DNA from: JBBDMX01 sp040878035
GTDB lineage: Bacteria; Planctomycetota; Phycisphaerae; Phycisphaerales; Phycisphaeraceae
Reading direction: 5' to 3'
DNA: 64,000 nucleotides
Assembly: GCA_040878035.1 (NCBI GenBank)
Contig: JBBDMX010000096.1
Span: forward strand, 1 to 64,000
Below the pieces are notes generated by a model. That model ran no database searches, was not told the DNA's origin, and saw only the letters and a program-made list of their open reading frames with translations. The number at the start of each line of letters is the position of its first letter. The stretch's first letter is position 1. The position numbers and the translations under genes are program-made. Of this stretch, positions 44,364 through 52,587 are shown piece after piece.

Positions 44364-44684
44364 CTACCCGTTCTGCTGCTTGGACGACCGCAATTCAGCT
44401 TCAATCGCGCGAAGCCGGTCCTGCGTGGCGCGCAACTCCTCATCCAGCGAGACGCGCCCCGCATTCTGATCCTCAATCCGCGCCCGCGGAGGCGGAGCAG
44501 GCCGGGACGCACTGCGCGTGTCCGAGGCGACTTCCAGATCATCCTTCACGCCCGAGAGGCCCTTCTTGAACTCGACGATTCCCTTGCCCAGGTTCTTGCC
44601 CACCTCCGGCAAGCGCTTGCCGAAAATCAGCAGGCCCAGGAGACCGAGAATGAGGATTTCCGGCCAACCAAAGTTACCGAACAT
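44364..44684 (-). CDS. tatA: Twin-arginine translocase subunit TatA/E family
   Basis: 106 residues. MFGNFGWPEILILGLLGLLI begins a single membrane helix, followed by FGKRLPEVGKNLGKG and an amphipathic helix with FKKGLSGVKDDLE, the usual TatA plan. The C-terminal tail (RATQDRLRAIEAELRSSK) looks like a coiled coil. TatA forms the pore for folded, twin-arginine substrates; a Tat-type sulfatase starts at 62447. It lies alone upstream of the small protein at 44097. Confidence 0.92.
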   Translation of the reverse strand: MFGNFGWPEILILGLLGLLIFGKRLPEVGKNLGKGIVEFKKGLSGVKDDLEVASDTRSASRPAPPPRARIEDQNAGRVSLDEELRATQDRLRAIEAELRSSKQQNG

Positions 44685-44854
44685 GGCAGCAACCTTTCCA
44701 AAGGGTGGAGCGAAACACCGCAGCGATAACTACGGCCATATCATAGCGGAGGTTCGGCGCAGATGGGCCGTCCACCGCTTGCAGCTTCGCGCTGACTCAA
44801 CAACAATCAGGGCGCATCGGGTCGCTTGGAAGGTTTGCGCCAAGCCGCAAGCGG

Positions 44855-46108
44855 CTAGCGAAGCTTGCCCACCACCAGCGAGACGTTGTGCCCGCCGAAG
44901 CCGAAGGAGTTGGACATCGCCACCGTGACGCCGCCGTGGGCCGACAGATCGCGGGCGGTGTTGGGCACAAAGTCCAGGTCGCAATCCGGATCGGGCGTCT
45001 GGTAGTTGATGGTGGGCGGGACCTGATTAGTCTGGACGACCTTGGCGGCGATGACCGCCTCGACGCCGCCGGAGGCCCCCAGCAGGTGGCCGGTCATGCT
45101 CTTGGTCGAGCTGACGGGGATCTTGCGGGCCTCATCGCCAAAGAGGCGCTTGACCGCGCGGGTCTCGGCCGCGTCGCCCAGCGGCGTCGAGGTGCCGTGG
45201 GCGTTGATGTATTTCACGTCCGTCGTGTTGAGATGGGCATCCTTGAGCGCCAGTTCCATGGCGTGGGCGGCACCGCGGCCTTCCTCGTCCGGCGCGGTGA
45301 TGTGCGTGCCGTCGGCGGACTGGCCGTAGCCCAGGAACTCGGCGTAGATCCGTGCCCCACGCTGCCGCGCGTGCTCATATTCTTCCAGCACCAGCACGCC
45401 GGCGCCTTCGCTCAAAATAAAGCCGTCGCGGTCCTTGTCGAACGGGCGCGACGCGGTCGTCGGATCGTCATTGCGCTGTGACAGGGCGCGCAAGGCGATG
45501 AAGCACGCCAGGCCCAGGGGCGTCAGGGCCGCTTCCGAGCCCCCGGCGATCATCACATCCGCAACGTTATGGCGGATGAGGTTGGCGGCGTCGCCCAGGG
45601 CGTGGGCGGCGCTGGCGCACGCCGAGGCGCACGCCATGCACGGCCCCTTGATGCCGAAGTAGATGGAGATGTTCCCCGACCCGGCGTTGCACATGAGCTT
45701 GGGAACCATGAAGGGCGAAACGCGGTCGGGCCCCTTTTCCAGCAGTTTCTTGTGTCCGTCGGCCATCTCTTCGATGCCGCCGATACCCGTGCCGATGATC
45801 GACCCGCTGCGCCAGGGGTCTTCCTTGGCAAACTCCAGGCCGCTGTCACGCACCGCGTCGATGGCGGCGTTCATGGCAAACTGGCCAAAGCGGTCCATGC
45901 GCCGCGACTCGCGCTTGTCCAGGTTCGGCGCCCCCTGCCAGTCGGAGATCTCGCCGCCGAACTTGGTCGCGTAAGCGCCGGTATCGAAGCGCGTGATGGC
46001 GCCAATGCCCGACTTGCCGGCCAGCAGATCGGCAAAGACCTGCTCGACACTGAGTCCCAGACTGGTGACCCAGCCCAGCCCGGTGATAACCACGCGACGT
46101 TGATCCAT
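44855..46108 (-). CDS. fabF: 3-oxoacyl-ACP synthase II (FabF)
   Basis: 417 residues. VVITGLGWVTSLG opens a thiolase fold. The nucleophile Cys lies in ACASACASAAHALG, and the two catalytic His in NAHGTSTPLGDAAE and SMTGHLLGASG, giving the Cys-His-His triad of FabF. It extends fatty acid chains on ACP. It follows acpP on the same strand with 153 bases between, a gap that holds a copy of the 33-bp hairpin repeat. Confidence 0.95.
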   Translation of the reverse strand: MDQRRVVITGLGWVTSLGLSVEQVFADLLAGKSGIGAITRFDTGAYATKFGGEISDWQGAPNLDKRESRRMDRFGQFAMNAAIDAVRDSGLEFAKEDPWRSGSIIGTGIGGIEEMADGHKKLLEKGPDRVSPFMVPKLMCNAGSGNISIYFGIKGPCMACASACASAAHALGDAANLIRHNVADVMIAGGSEAALTPLGLACFIALRALSQRNDDPTTASRPFDKDRDGFILSEGAGVLVLEEYEHARQRGARIYAEFLGYGQSADGTHITAPDEEGRGAAHAMELALKDAHLNTTDVKYINAHGTSTPLGDAAETRAVKRLFGDEARKIPVSSTKSMTGHLLGASGGVEAVIAAKVVQTNQVPPTINYQTPDPDCDLDFVPNTARDLSAHGGVTVAMSNSFGFGGHNVSLVVGKLR

Positions 46109-46194
46109 GATGCGAATGAACCTAATTGAAGGGTGCCGCGCGTCCGCGCGCCGGAGCTGAGTCTATCGCCCGGATTCCGGAAATCCGGGCCTTC

Positions 46195-46227
46195 GGAAAT
46201 CCGGGCCTTGGCGGACGCAGGCCCAGC
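46195..46227. repeat. 33-bp hairpin repeat, copy A (with truncated copy 46179-46194)
   Basis: Starts ggaaatccgggccttgg and ends cgcaggcccagc. Stem CCGGGCCT with AGGCCC(A)G; one mismatch near the end. Lies between acpP and fabF. Same family as 47739-47771, 53196-53228 and the minus-strand copy 55740-55772. Confidence 0.8.
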
Positions 46228-46261
46228 GTGGAAGACTCAGGCCCGGCGGGAAAGCCCAGCC

Positions 46262-46522
46262 TTATTCCTTGGTCTTGGCATTGGCCAGATGCTGCTTGAT
46301 GTAGTCAATCGCCTGGCCGACGGTCTGAATCTTCTCCGCCTCTTCGTCGGGGATCGAGGTTTCAAACTCGTCCTCAAACTCCATCACCAGCTCGACCGTG
46401 TCGAGACTGTCGGCGTTCAGATCGTTGACAAAGTGGGTCTCGCGGGTGATTTCCGCTTTGTCCTTGCCCATCTGCTCGGCAACGATCGCAATGACCTTTT
46501 CCTGGATTTCGCTCTCGTCCAT
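46262..46522 (-). CDS. acpP: Acyl carrier protein
   Basis: 86 residues. NDLNADSLDTVELVMEFEDE carries the DSL motif whose Ser is modified with 4'-phosphopantetheine. The remainder is acidic and helical as expected. It carries the growing acyl chain in fatty acid synthesis and lies upstream of fabF on the same strand, so they are likely co-transcribed. The upstream 46523-46780 holds no gene but a large inverted repeat. Confidence 0.95.
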   Translation of the reverse strand: MDESEIQEKVIAIVAEQMGKDKAEITRETHFVNDLNADSLDTVELVMEFEDEFETSIPDEEAEKIQTVGQAIDYIKQHLANAKTKE

Positions 46523-46664
46523 GCTGGACTCCTTGGTGCAATCGCCGCCGTAGCGGCAAAATCTGGGTTCACGTCGGCTTGCCCTGAGCCGGTCGAATGG
46601 GCCCTGACACGTTTCGGCTGGGAAATATAGCTTGCCCAGGCACGACTGGCAAAACAGGCAGGGG

Positions 46665-46770
46665 TGGAAAGTGGAAGGTGGAGAGTGGAGGGTGTAGTCT
46701 ACGAAGCGCCACGGCTTTGCCGCGTTCCGCGCTTTTCACGCTCCACTCTCCACCTTCCACCTTCCACTTT
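46665..46770. repeat. Inverted repeat of ggaaagtggaaggtgg words
   Basis: Left arm 46665-46690 (tggaaagtggaaggtgg...) is complemented by right arm 46741-46770 (ctccactctccacc...ttccacttt). Arms are built from 6-7 base words, and the loop is about 50 bases. The same words occur on the minus strand at 1139-1183 inside the enolase-superfamily gene. Confidence 0.85.
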
Positions 46771-46780
46771 CTCCCCTCCC

Positions 46781-47563
46781 TCACGGCCGCACGCCACGAT
46801 AGATCACCGCAATTCCCAGCGTCAGCGGCCTGAGTGTGACCCCCGCAAATCCCGCCTTCTGCATCATCGCCGTCATCGTCGTCCGATCAATGAACGTGTT
46901 GACGCTGCGCGGCAGATACCGGTACGCCCCGCTGCGGTCCCCGGCGATCCACGACGCCGTCCGCGGCATGACCCGTTCGAAGTAAAACCGGTAAAGCCCG
47001 CGCAGGACGGAGTTCCCTGGCAGGCTGAATTCCAGGATCACCAGCCGGCCGCCGGGGCGCAACACCCGGCGAAACTCCGCCACCGCCCGCGCCGGGTCCG
47101 CCACATTGCGAATGCCAAAGGCGATCGACACGATGTCCACGCAAGCATCCGGCAGAGGCAGGCGCAGGGCGTCGCCGGCGGCGTAGCGAAGAAATCTCGG
47201 ATTTCGAATTTCGGATTTCGGATTTAAGACAGGGTCAAGCCCCGGCATGCTCCCTCTTGGGGGCTTGCCGGGGATCACCCCCACCCTGCGCCCAGCGACC
47301 TTCTGCCGCGCAATCGCCAGCATGTCATACGTGAAATCGACACCGAGAACTTGCTGGGCACCGGCTTTGCGAAATGCCATCGCCAGATCGCCCGTGCCGC
47401 AGGCTACGTCGAGGACCACGTCCGTGGCCTTGGGCGCCGCCTGGCGCACTGCCGCACGCCGCCAGGCCTGGTCCTGCCACAGCGAGTGCAGGCGGTTGTT
47501 CAAGTCGTAGCTGGGCGCGATGGCGCTGAACATCGAGCGGACGCGCGCCGCCTTGTCTGCCAC
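46781..47563 (-). CDS. ubiE: Demethylmenaquinone/ubiquinone methyltransferase UbiE/MenG
   Basis: About 260 residues from GTG 47563; the open frame extends to a TTG at 47680, but its first 30-40 residues are repeat-coded. MFSAIAPSYDLNNRLHSLW, VVLDVACGTGDLAMAF (SAM motif I), and SIAFGIRNVADPARAV with FRRVLRPGGRLVILEFS are diagnostic UbiE/COQ5 signatures. It methylates the quinone ring for respiration. About 30 extra residues (VGVIPGKPPRGSM through PKSEIRNP) split the usual strand before YAAGDALRLP; they are coded by bases about 47195-47284, a repeat insertion. Confidence 0.88.
   Translation of the reverse strand: MADKAARVRSMFSAIAPSYDLNNRLHSLWQDQAWRRAAVRQAAPKATDVVLDVACGTGDLAMAFRKAGAQQVLGVDFTYDMLAIARQKVAGRRVGVIPGKPPRGSMPGLDPVLNPKSEIRNPRFLRYAAGDALRLPLPDACVDIVSIAFGIRNVADPARAVAEFRRVLRPGGRLVILEFSLPGNSVLRGLYRFYFERVMPRTASWIAGDRSGAYRYLPRSVNTFIDRTTMTAMMQKAGFAGVTLRPLTLGIAVIYRGVRP
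47195..47284. repeat. Repeat insertion in frame inside ubiE
   Basis: On the plus strand the segment reads atttcgaatttcggatttcg (reiterated tttcggat word) followed by a ccccggca word and its inverse. The same tttcggat word is seen at about 56242-56265 and 47655-47668. It adds about 30 residues to UbiE at a loop without disturbing flanking motifs. Confidence 0.85.
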
Positions 47564-47738
47564 CGCGTGCGGGTTGCCCAGCGCGTCATCCGACCAGGCG
47601 ACAGATTGTGAACGGGAGTCAGGCAAGCGGAGGATTGTACGGTCGGCGATGAGTTTCGGATTTCTGATCTGGGCGTCCAAGCAGGACCTGAGGTCCTCCG
47701 GGGTCCGAAGGTCCGGATTCCCGTCGCGGCGTGTTCCA

Positions 47739-47771
47739 GGAAATCCGGGGCTTTGCAGACTCAGCCCCGGC
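47739..47771. repeat. 33-bp hairpin repeat, copy B
   Basis: Starts ggaaatccggggctttg and ends actcagccccggc. Stem CCGGGGCT/AGCCCCGG. Relative to copies C and D the stem changes on both sides in step (CT to GG-CT, AG to AG-CC). It lies between the M48 gene and ubiE. Confidence 0.85.
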
Positions 47772-47781
47772 GTGGAGGCTT

Positions 47782-48636
47782 TTACCCTTTATGCTTCGCC
47801 GGCGGCAGCTTGCTCAGCGGCTGAAGGGCACTGGCGCGATACTCATCCGCCCTGAAGTTGTACTTGCTCGTGTCGTTGTGGTCGGGGTATTGCTGCTGGA
47901 TGATGCGATTGAGGTTCTCGATGCGGGTCTCGGGATAAGGATGGGTCTGGAGGAATTCGATCCCGCCTCCTCCGCCGGCTGCCCCAAGCACCTCCATCAC
48001 GCGAACCTGCCCCACCGGGTTGTAACCCAACCGAGTCATGTAACGCACGCCCAGCACGTCGGCCTCGGTCTCCTGCTCACGACTGAACGACAACGAATAG
48101 AGCTGCCCGCCCACGGCCGCGCCGGCGCCGAGCACCTGTACCCAGTCGTTATTGGAATACTGGGCTCCGACACCGATGGCCACCAGACCGGCCTGGATCG
48201 CCATCTGCCGACTCATCTGCTGGCCGATGTGCTGCGCGGTGACGTGGCCGATCTCGTGGCCCAGCACGCCCGCCAGTTCCGCCTCGCTGCTCATCTTCTC
48301 CATCAGCCCGCGGGTGATGAACACCTTGCCGCCGGGCAGGGCAAAGGCGTTAATCACGCTCGAGTCGACCGCGAAAAACTCCCAGGGCAGGTCCGCCCGT
48401 TCGCTCTGCTGTGCCAGCCGCCGACCCAGGGCGCTGACGTAGTTGGTCACCTGCGGCGAAGGAATCGGGCCGCCATATTCCGCCAGGAACTGCGGCGCCG
48501 CGTCCTGACCAATCGAGATCTCCTCCGATTCCGTGAGCACGTTGAAGTTGGAGCGCCCCGTGGCGGGATTGGTCTGGCACCCGCCGACCGACAGACTCAA
48601 CACGGCTAGCAGGATGGCAATCACGTTACGTTTCAT
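47782..48636 (-). CDS. M48-family metallopeptidase lipoprotein
   Basis: 284 residues. A lipoprotein signal (VIAILLAVLSLSVGGC) ends at Cys20, so the protein is likely lipid-anchored in the outer or inner membrane facing the periplasm. LAGVLGHEIGHVTAQHIGQQ is the HExxH zinc motif; SFSREQETEADVLGVRYM gives the third ligand (E-x-x-x-D). This matches BepA/LoiP-type periplasmic proteases that help outer-membrane assembly. Substrate not known. Confidence 0.9.
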   Translation of the reverse strand: MKRNVIAILLAVLSLSVGGCQTNPATGRSNFNVLTESEEISIGQDAAPQFLAEYGGPIPSPQVTNYVSALGRRLAQQSERADLPWEFFAVDSSVINAFALPGGKVFITRGLMEKMSSEAELAGVLGHEIGHVTAQHIGQQMSRQMAIQAGLVAIGVGAQYSNNDWVQVLGAGAAVGGQLYSLSFSREQETEADVLGVRYMTRLGYNPVGQVRVMEVLGAAGGGGGIEFLQTHPYPETRIENLNRIIQQQYPDHNDTSKYNFRADEYRASALQPLSKLPPAKHKG

Positions 48637-48967
48637 GGCAAGAACCCCATAGTGGATGCACGCTTCGCCTGATCATAGCCAAGCCCGGCCATGCTCGTCT
48701 CATAGCCAAGCCCGGCCATGCTCGTCTTCGAGCTTGGCCGGGATCGGCCGGCATGGATCGCGGTTATCGGCCACCTCGAATTCGACTCACGATTCACTAC
48801 GCTCCGCGGCGGCCGCCTGTCGATGAAACTCCTGTCATTGCCCGGCATGTCGCCGGCCAAGGCAAGGGCATGGAAGGCCCGGACCAACAGGTTGTTTGAG
48901 CGTCGCGGCAGCAAGGACGTACACGACGCATCGCGGGCAACCCAGACCCCCAATCGGAGACCTACGC
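48637..48967. other. Gene-free interval with a 27-bp tandem duplication
   Basis: No convincing gene. Two identical 27-base copies of catagccaagcccggccatg-type sequence lie side by side at 48674-48700 and 48701-48727, followed by an imperfect inverse (gagcttggccgggatcgg). The rest contains no motif I recognise. The ribosome-binding site for the next gene (cggaga) lies at about 48956. Confidence 0.8.
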
Positions 48968-49669
48968 ATGCGACGCGAAGTTCTGTTGGAACGCTTCTTC
49001 ACCGCCCTGATCAGTGGCGATCGCCCCGGCAGCCGAGCCCTGGTGGACGAATGCCTCCACGCCGACGTCTCGGCCGAGAAGGTCATCTCGCGACTCTTCT
49101 GGCCCACCATGGAACACGTCGAGAATCTGCACCGCGGCGACAACCTGAGCGACATGGCGCACCACTACGCCGTGCGCCTGCTGCGCATGCTCGCCGATCA
49201 GATGCAGCTTCGCCTGACGCAGGGCCCGCGCCGCGACCGCAAGGTGCTCATCCTCTGTGGACCTGATGAGACCAACGAACTGGCGGCGCAGATGGCGGCC
49301 GACATCATCGAGGCCGACGGCTACGACATCTATTTCGCCGGCGGCGGCGTCGCCAACGACGAGGTCGTCGCGCAACTGAGCAACTTGCAGGCCGACGTGA
49401 TGTGCATCTTCGGCGGCTCGCCGACCATCGTCCCCTTCACCCGCCAACTCATCGACCAGCTTCACGAAATGGCGATCTGTCCCGCGATGCAGGTCGTGGT
49501 GGGCGGGGGCATCTTCAACCGGGCGCAGGGCTTGGCCGAAGAAATCGGCGCCGACCTCTGGGCCGCCGAGCCCGAAGAACTGGTGAAGCTCATGGCCGCC
49601 CACCCCGAGCAGCGCATGGCCAACGACCAGCGCACCGTCGGCCGCCGCCGCCGCGTCAAGGCCGCATAG
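48968..49669 (+). CDS. Protein with cobalamin-binding-like domain, lacking the cobalamin His
   Basis: About 233 residues from ATG 48968. Residues 1-80 are helical (MRREVLLERFFTALISGDRP) and resemble the B12-binding_2 helical bundle. Residues 90-215 form a Rossmann-like domain (RKVLILCGPDETNELAAQM; PAMQVVVGGGIFNRAQGLAE) like cobalamin-binding domains. The usual D-x-H-x-x-G that contacts cobalt is replaced by DETNEL near residues 100-105, so base-off binding by His is not expected. A regulator or degenerate carrier is likely. A good rho-independent terminator follows at 49709. Confidence 0.7.
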   Translation: MRREVLLERFFTALISGDRPGSRALVDECLHADVSAEKVISRLFWPTMEHVENLHRGDNLSDMAHHYAVRLLRMLADQMQLRLTQGPRRDRKVLILCGPDETNELAAQMAADIIEADGYDIYFAGGGVANDEVVAQLSNLQADVMCIFGGSPTIVPFTRQLIDQLHEMAICPAMQVVVGGGIFNRAQGLAEEIGADLWAAEPEELVKLMAAHPEQRMANDQRTVGRRRRVKAA

Positions 49670-49708
49670 GACCAGCCCGACACGTTTGCATAACCTCACC
49701 GTCTCACA

Positions 49709-49740
49709 CCGCCAGGCCCAACCGCCTGGCGGTTGTGTTT
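49709..49740 (+). terminator. Rho-independent terminator
   Basis: Stem ccgccaggc (49709-49717) and gcctggcgg (49724-49732) with 6-base loop, followed by ttgtgttt. It lies 40 bases after the B12-like gene, in the right orientation. Confidence 0.8.
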
Positions 49741-49954
49741 GGTGAAAAGGGCATAAAAGAAAAGCCAGGCGATCATCACCGCAAGCCCACCCCCCCCAAC
49801 GGGCATGCCGGGGGCTCAGTAAAGACTTGCCAGCATCCCCGAGTCATGGGTCCTAGATGGGTTACAATGAAGGACTATGCCCAGACCCCCAGGACCATCG
49901 GCTCGCCCCGGAAATTCCGGACCCCGCGGACGCCGTCCGAATCCCAAAGCCCCC

Positions 49955-51532
49955 ATGCCCCAGCCCCCGATCCAGACCGTCGCCCTGGTCAGCCTCGGCT
50001 GCCCCAAGAACCTGGTGGACAGCGAGAAAATGCTGGGCCTGCTGGCGGAAGACGGGCTGATGCCGGTGAGCGACCAGGCCCAGGCCGACGCCATCGTCAT
50101 CAACACCTGCGGGTTCCTGGAGGCCTCGCGGGAGGAGTCGGTCGATGAGATTCGGCGGGCGGTCGAGCTTAAGCAGTCCGGCGCGTGCCGGCGGGTCGTC
50201 GTTGCCGGGTGCCTGGTGCAGCGGCATCGCGCCCGCATCCTGGAGTGGTGCCCCGATATCGACGCGATGATCGGGGTGTTCGACCGCGACCGCATCGTGC
50301 AAGCGGTGCGCGGCCCCGCGGCTGCACGCCGCAACGACCGCCATGTCGATCTGCCCATCTACTCGAGCATCGCCGGCAACGCGACCACGGCCCGGCGCGA
50401 TCGCGGCCTGGATGCCAAGAGCGCCCCGGGCTACTTCGAGTCCGACGCTGCCCGACTGCGCCTCACCCCCCGCCACTACGCCTACCTGCGCATCAGCGAG
50501 GGCTGCAACCAGAACTGCGCGTTCTGCACGATCCCGTCGATCCGCGGCAAGATGCGCAGCAAGCCACTCGACGCCATTCTGGCCGAGGCCCGCGAACTGC
50601 TCGCCGACGGCGCCTTTGAACTCAATCTCATCGGCCAGGACACCACCAGCTACGGCGGCGACATCAGCTACGACGGCCCGCGCCAGGGACTCGTCGGCAT
50701 GCTGCACGCGCTGGACCGCTGCCTGACCGAGCACGGCGGCGGATGGGCGCGGCTCATGTATGCCTACCCGTCGTGCTTCACCGACGCCATGATCGACGCG
50801 ATCGCTCAACTGCCCAACGTCGTCAAGTACATCGACATGCCCCTGCAACACATCAATGATCAGGTGCTCGAAGCCATGCGCCGCCGCACCTCGCGCAAGC
50901 TGATCGAGAAGCTGCTGGCCAAGCTGCGCAAGCGCGTGCCGGGCATGGCGATTCGCACGACCTTCATCAGCGGCTATCCGGGCGAGACACAGGCGCAGCA
51001 TGATGAGCTGGTCAGTTTCATCCGCGATTTTGCGTTCGACGCCATGGGCGTGTTTCCCTACTCGCCTGAACCAGGCACCCCGGCGGGCACGATGTATGAC
51101 GGTGGTGACGCGGTGGCGGATGCGGTCATCAAGGAACGCATCGAGGAGCTGATGTTGACCCAGCAGGAGGTGGTTTTTGCCCGCAATCAGGCGCTGGCGC
51201 AGCAGTCGCACCAGATCGAGGTGTTGGTCGATTCGGCGCAGTCGGTGCGGCTGAGCAACAAGGCCGCGGGGCACGGCGATCTGGAAGAGCCGGCGGTGCC
51301 GCACGACACCGGCGAGCCGCGCTTGCGTATCCCCGCGCGTGGCAAGCTCTACCTCGGCCGCACGTACCAGCAGGCGCCGCAGATCGACAGCGTCACCTAT
51401 ATCGTGTCACGTCAGAAGCTGGCGCCGGGCGAATTGCTGCGCTGCCGCGTCACCGACAGCGACGGCTACGACTTGATCGCGCAACCGGCGGTGGATCTGG
51501 AAAAGACGCTGAGCCTGTCGGTGATGCGGTAA
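49955..51532 (+). CDS. rimO: Ribosomal protein S12 methylthiotransferase RimO
   Basis: About 525 residues from ATG 49955; an ATG at 49877 would add 26 repeat-like residues. The N-terminal domain has VSLGCPKNLVDSE, NTCGFL and VAGCLVQ, the three Cys of the second cluster. ISEGCNQNCAFCTIPSIRGK is the radical SAM C-x3-C-x2-C motif. The C-terminal region has a TRAM-like domain ending LLRCRVTDSDGYDLIAQPA. RimO adds a methylthio group to Asp of S12. All motifs look intact. Its stop directly abuts an 18-base inverted repeat. Confidence 0.92.
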   Translation: MPQPPIQTVALVSLGCPKNLVDSEKMLGLLAEDGLMPVSDQAQADAIVINTCGFLEASREESVDEIRRAVELKQSGACRRVVVAGCLVQRHRARILEWCPDIDAMIGVFDRDRIVQAVRGPAAARRNDRHVDLPIYSSIAGNATTARRDRGLDAKSAPGYFESDAARLRLTPRHYAYLRISEGCNQNCAFCTIPSIRGKMRSKPLDAILAEARELLADGAFELNLIGQDTTSYGGDISYDGPRQGLVGMLHALDRCLTEHGGGWARLMYAYPSCFTDAMIDAIAQLPNVVKYIDMPLQHINDQVLEAMRRRTSRKLIEKLLAKLRKRVPGMAIRTTFISGYPGETQAQHDELVSFIRDFAFDAMGVFPYSPEPGTPAGTMYDGGDAVADAVIKERIEELMLTQQEVVFARNQALAQQSHQIEVLVDSAQSVRLSNKAAGHGDLEEPAVPHDTGEPRLRIPARGKLYLGRTYQQAPQIDSVTYIVSRQKLAPGELLRCRVTDSDGYDLIAQPAVDLEKTLSLSVMR

Positions 51533-51610
51533 CCGCTTGCGGCTTCGCGCAGCGGCGGGTTGCTCGGGGGGCGTTCGGTTGATCGTGCGCCGGCGCGAAG
51601 CCGCAAGCGG
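51533..51610. terminator. Inverted repeat between convergent genes, likely bidirectional terminator, with the ccgcttgcgg word
   Basis: Perfect 18-base arms ccgcttgcggcttcgcgc (51533-51550) and its inverse complement (51593-51610) with a 42-base loop. It starts at the base after the rimO stop and ends 15 bases before the methyltransferase stop. The arm word belongs to the dispersed ccgcttgcgg family also found in the enolase-superfamily gene. There is no T tract, so termination is only inferred. Confidence 0.6.
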
Positions 51611-51624
51611 CTCAAGGCCGCGCT

Positions 51625-52587
51625 CTACTGAAACAGATGCGCTGAGCGATGCGGCTCGGCCTTCTTCTTCGGATTGCCCAGTTCGATGCCCTTGGCCGCA
51701 TAGGAAGTGGTCAACGCCTGGCCGGTCTGGGTCACATGCTCGATTCGCTCCTTGGCCCGGCGGGCATAGTCGTCGCTCAGTTCGCAGCCCAGCCAGCGCC
51801 GACCCAGCCGCGCCGCCACCGCCAGCGTCGTGCCGCTGCCCGCGAACGGATCGAACACCACGTCCCCTTCGTTGCTTGAGAGCTTGACGATCCGCTCCAG
51901 CAGGGCCTCGGGCAACTGGCACGGATGCCAGCCGACGCGCTCCTTGAACGTGCCGCACAGCCGCGAGACATACCACGAGTCACAATCGGGGCTGAAGAAG
52001 GGCTCGTCGGCTTCCTGCGGACGCAGGTACCAGGTGTCGTCGGGCAGCTTGCCCGTGGGGTTGGCACGTTTGTCGCCGTAGGTTGTCTGCCGGGCGCTGG
52101 GCACTTCGATCGCGCTGCGGTTGAAGGTGAAGGGCAGTCCCTCGGCTTTGTGCGATTTGCAGTCCAGCAGCGCGGGTCCCACCGCATAGAACAGATGCGC
52201 GTGGCTGCGATTGAACTTGGTTGAGCAGTTCTGCCCGAACGTGTAGTGCCACACCACCCAGTTGCGGAACGCCAGCTTCCGCTGCCGTTCCAGGGCCTTG
52301 AGGTGCACCCGCGTCTCGGCGGCGTACTCGTCGCCGATCAACACGAACAGCGAGCCCGTGGGCTTGAGCAGCCGCACGCAGCCGTCGATCCAGGCGCATG
52401 TCCACTGCACGTAATCGTGGTCGTCGCGCTTGTCCTCGTACTGGTCGTACTTGAAGCCGATGTTGTAAGGCGGATCGGCAAAGACCAGATCAACACACGC
52501 GGCGGGCCAGGATTGCATGGTGGCGATGCAGTCGCCCACGGCGATATCGCCGACGGGCGCGGGAGCGAGGGTAGTCGTGTCGTTCAT
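51625..52587 (-). CDS. Site-specific DNA methyltransferase (beta-class, N4-cytosine or N6-adenine)
   Basis: 320 residues. LVFADPPYNIGFKYDQYEDK contains catalytic motif IV (DPPY) near the N terminus, and VVFDPFAGSGTTLAVAARLG (motif I, FxGxG) near the C terminus, the order of the beta class. DPPY can mark either N6-adenine or N4-cytosine methylation. No restriction endonuclease lies within the window, so it is probably a solitary regulatory or protective methylase. Recognition sequence unknown. Confidence 0.9.
   Translation of the reverse strand: MNDTTTLAPAPVGDIAVGDCIATMQSWPAACVDLVFADPPYNIGFKYDQYEDKRDDHDYVQWTCAWIDGCVRLLKPTGSLFVLIGDEYAAETRVHLKALERQRKLAFRNWVVWHYTFGQNCSTKFNRSHAHLFYAVGPALLDCKSHKAEGLPFTFNRSAIEVPSARQTTYGDKRANPTGKLPDDTWYLRPQEADEPFFSPDCDSWYVSRLCGTFKERVGWHPCQLPEALLERIVKLSSNEGDVVFDPFAGSGTTLAVAARLGRRWLGCELSDDYARRAKERIEHVTQTGQALTTSYAAKGIELGNPKKKAEPHRSAHLFQ

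Noticed and set aside
49862..51304. 480-residue minus-strand frame
   Set aside because: Antisense of rimO, whose radical SAM motifs are unmistakable.
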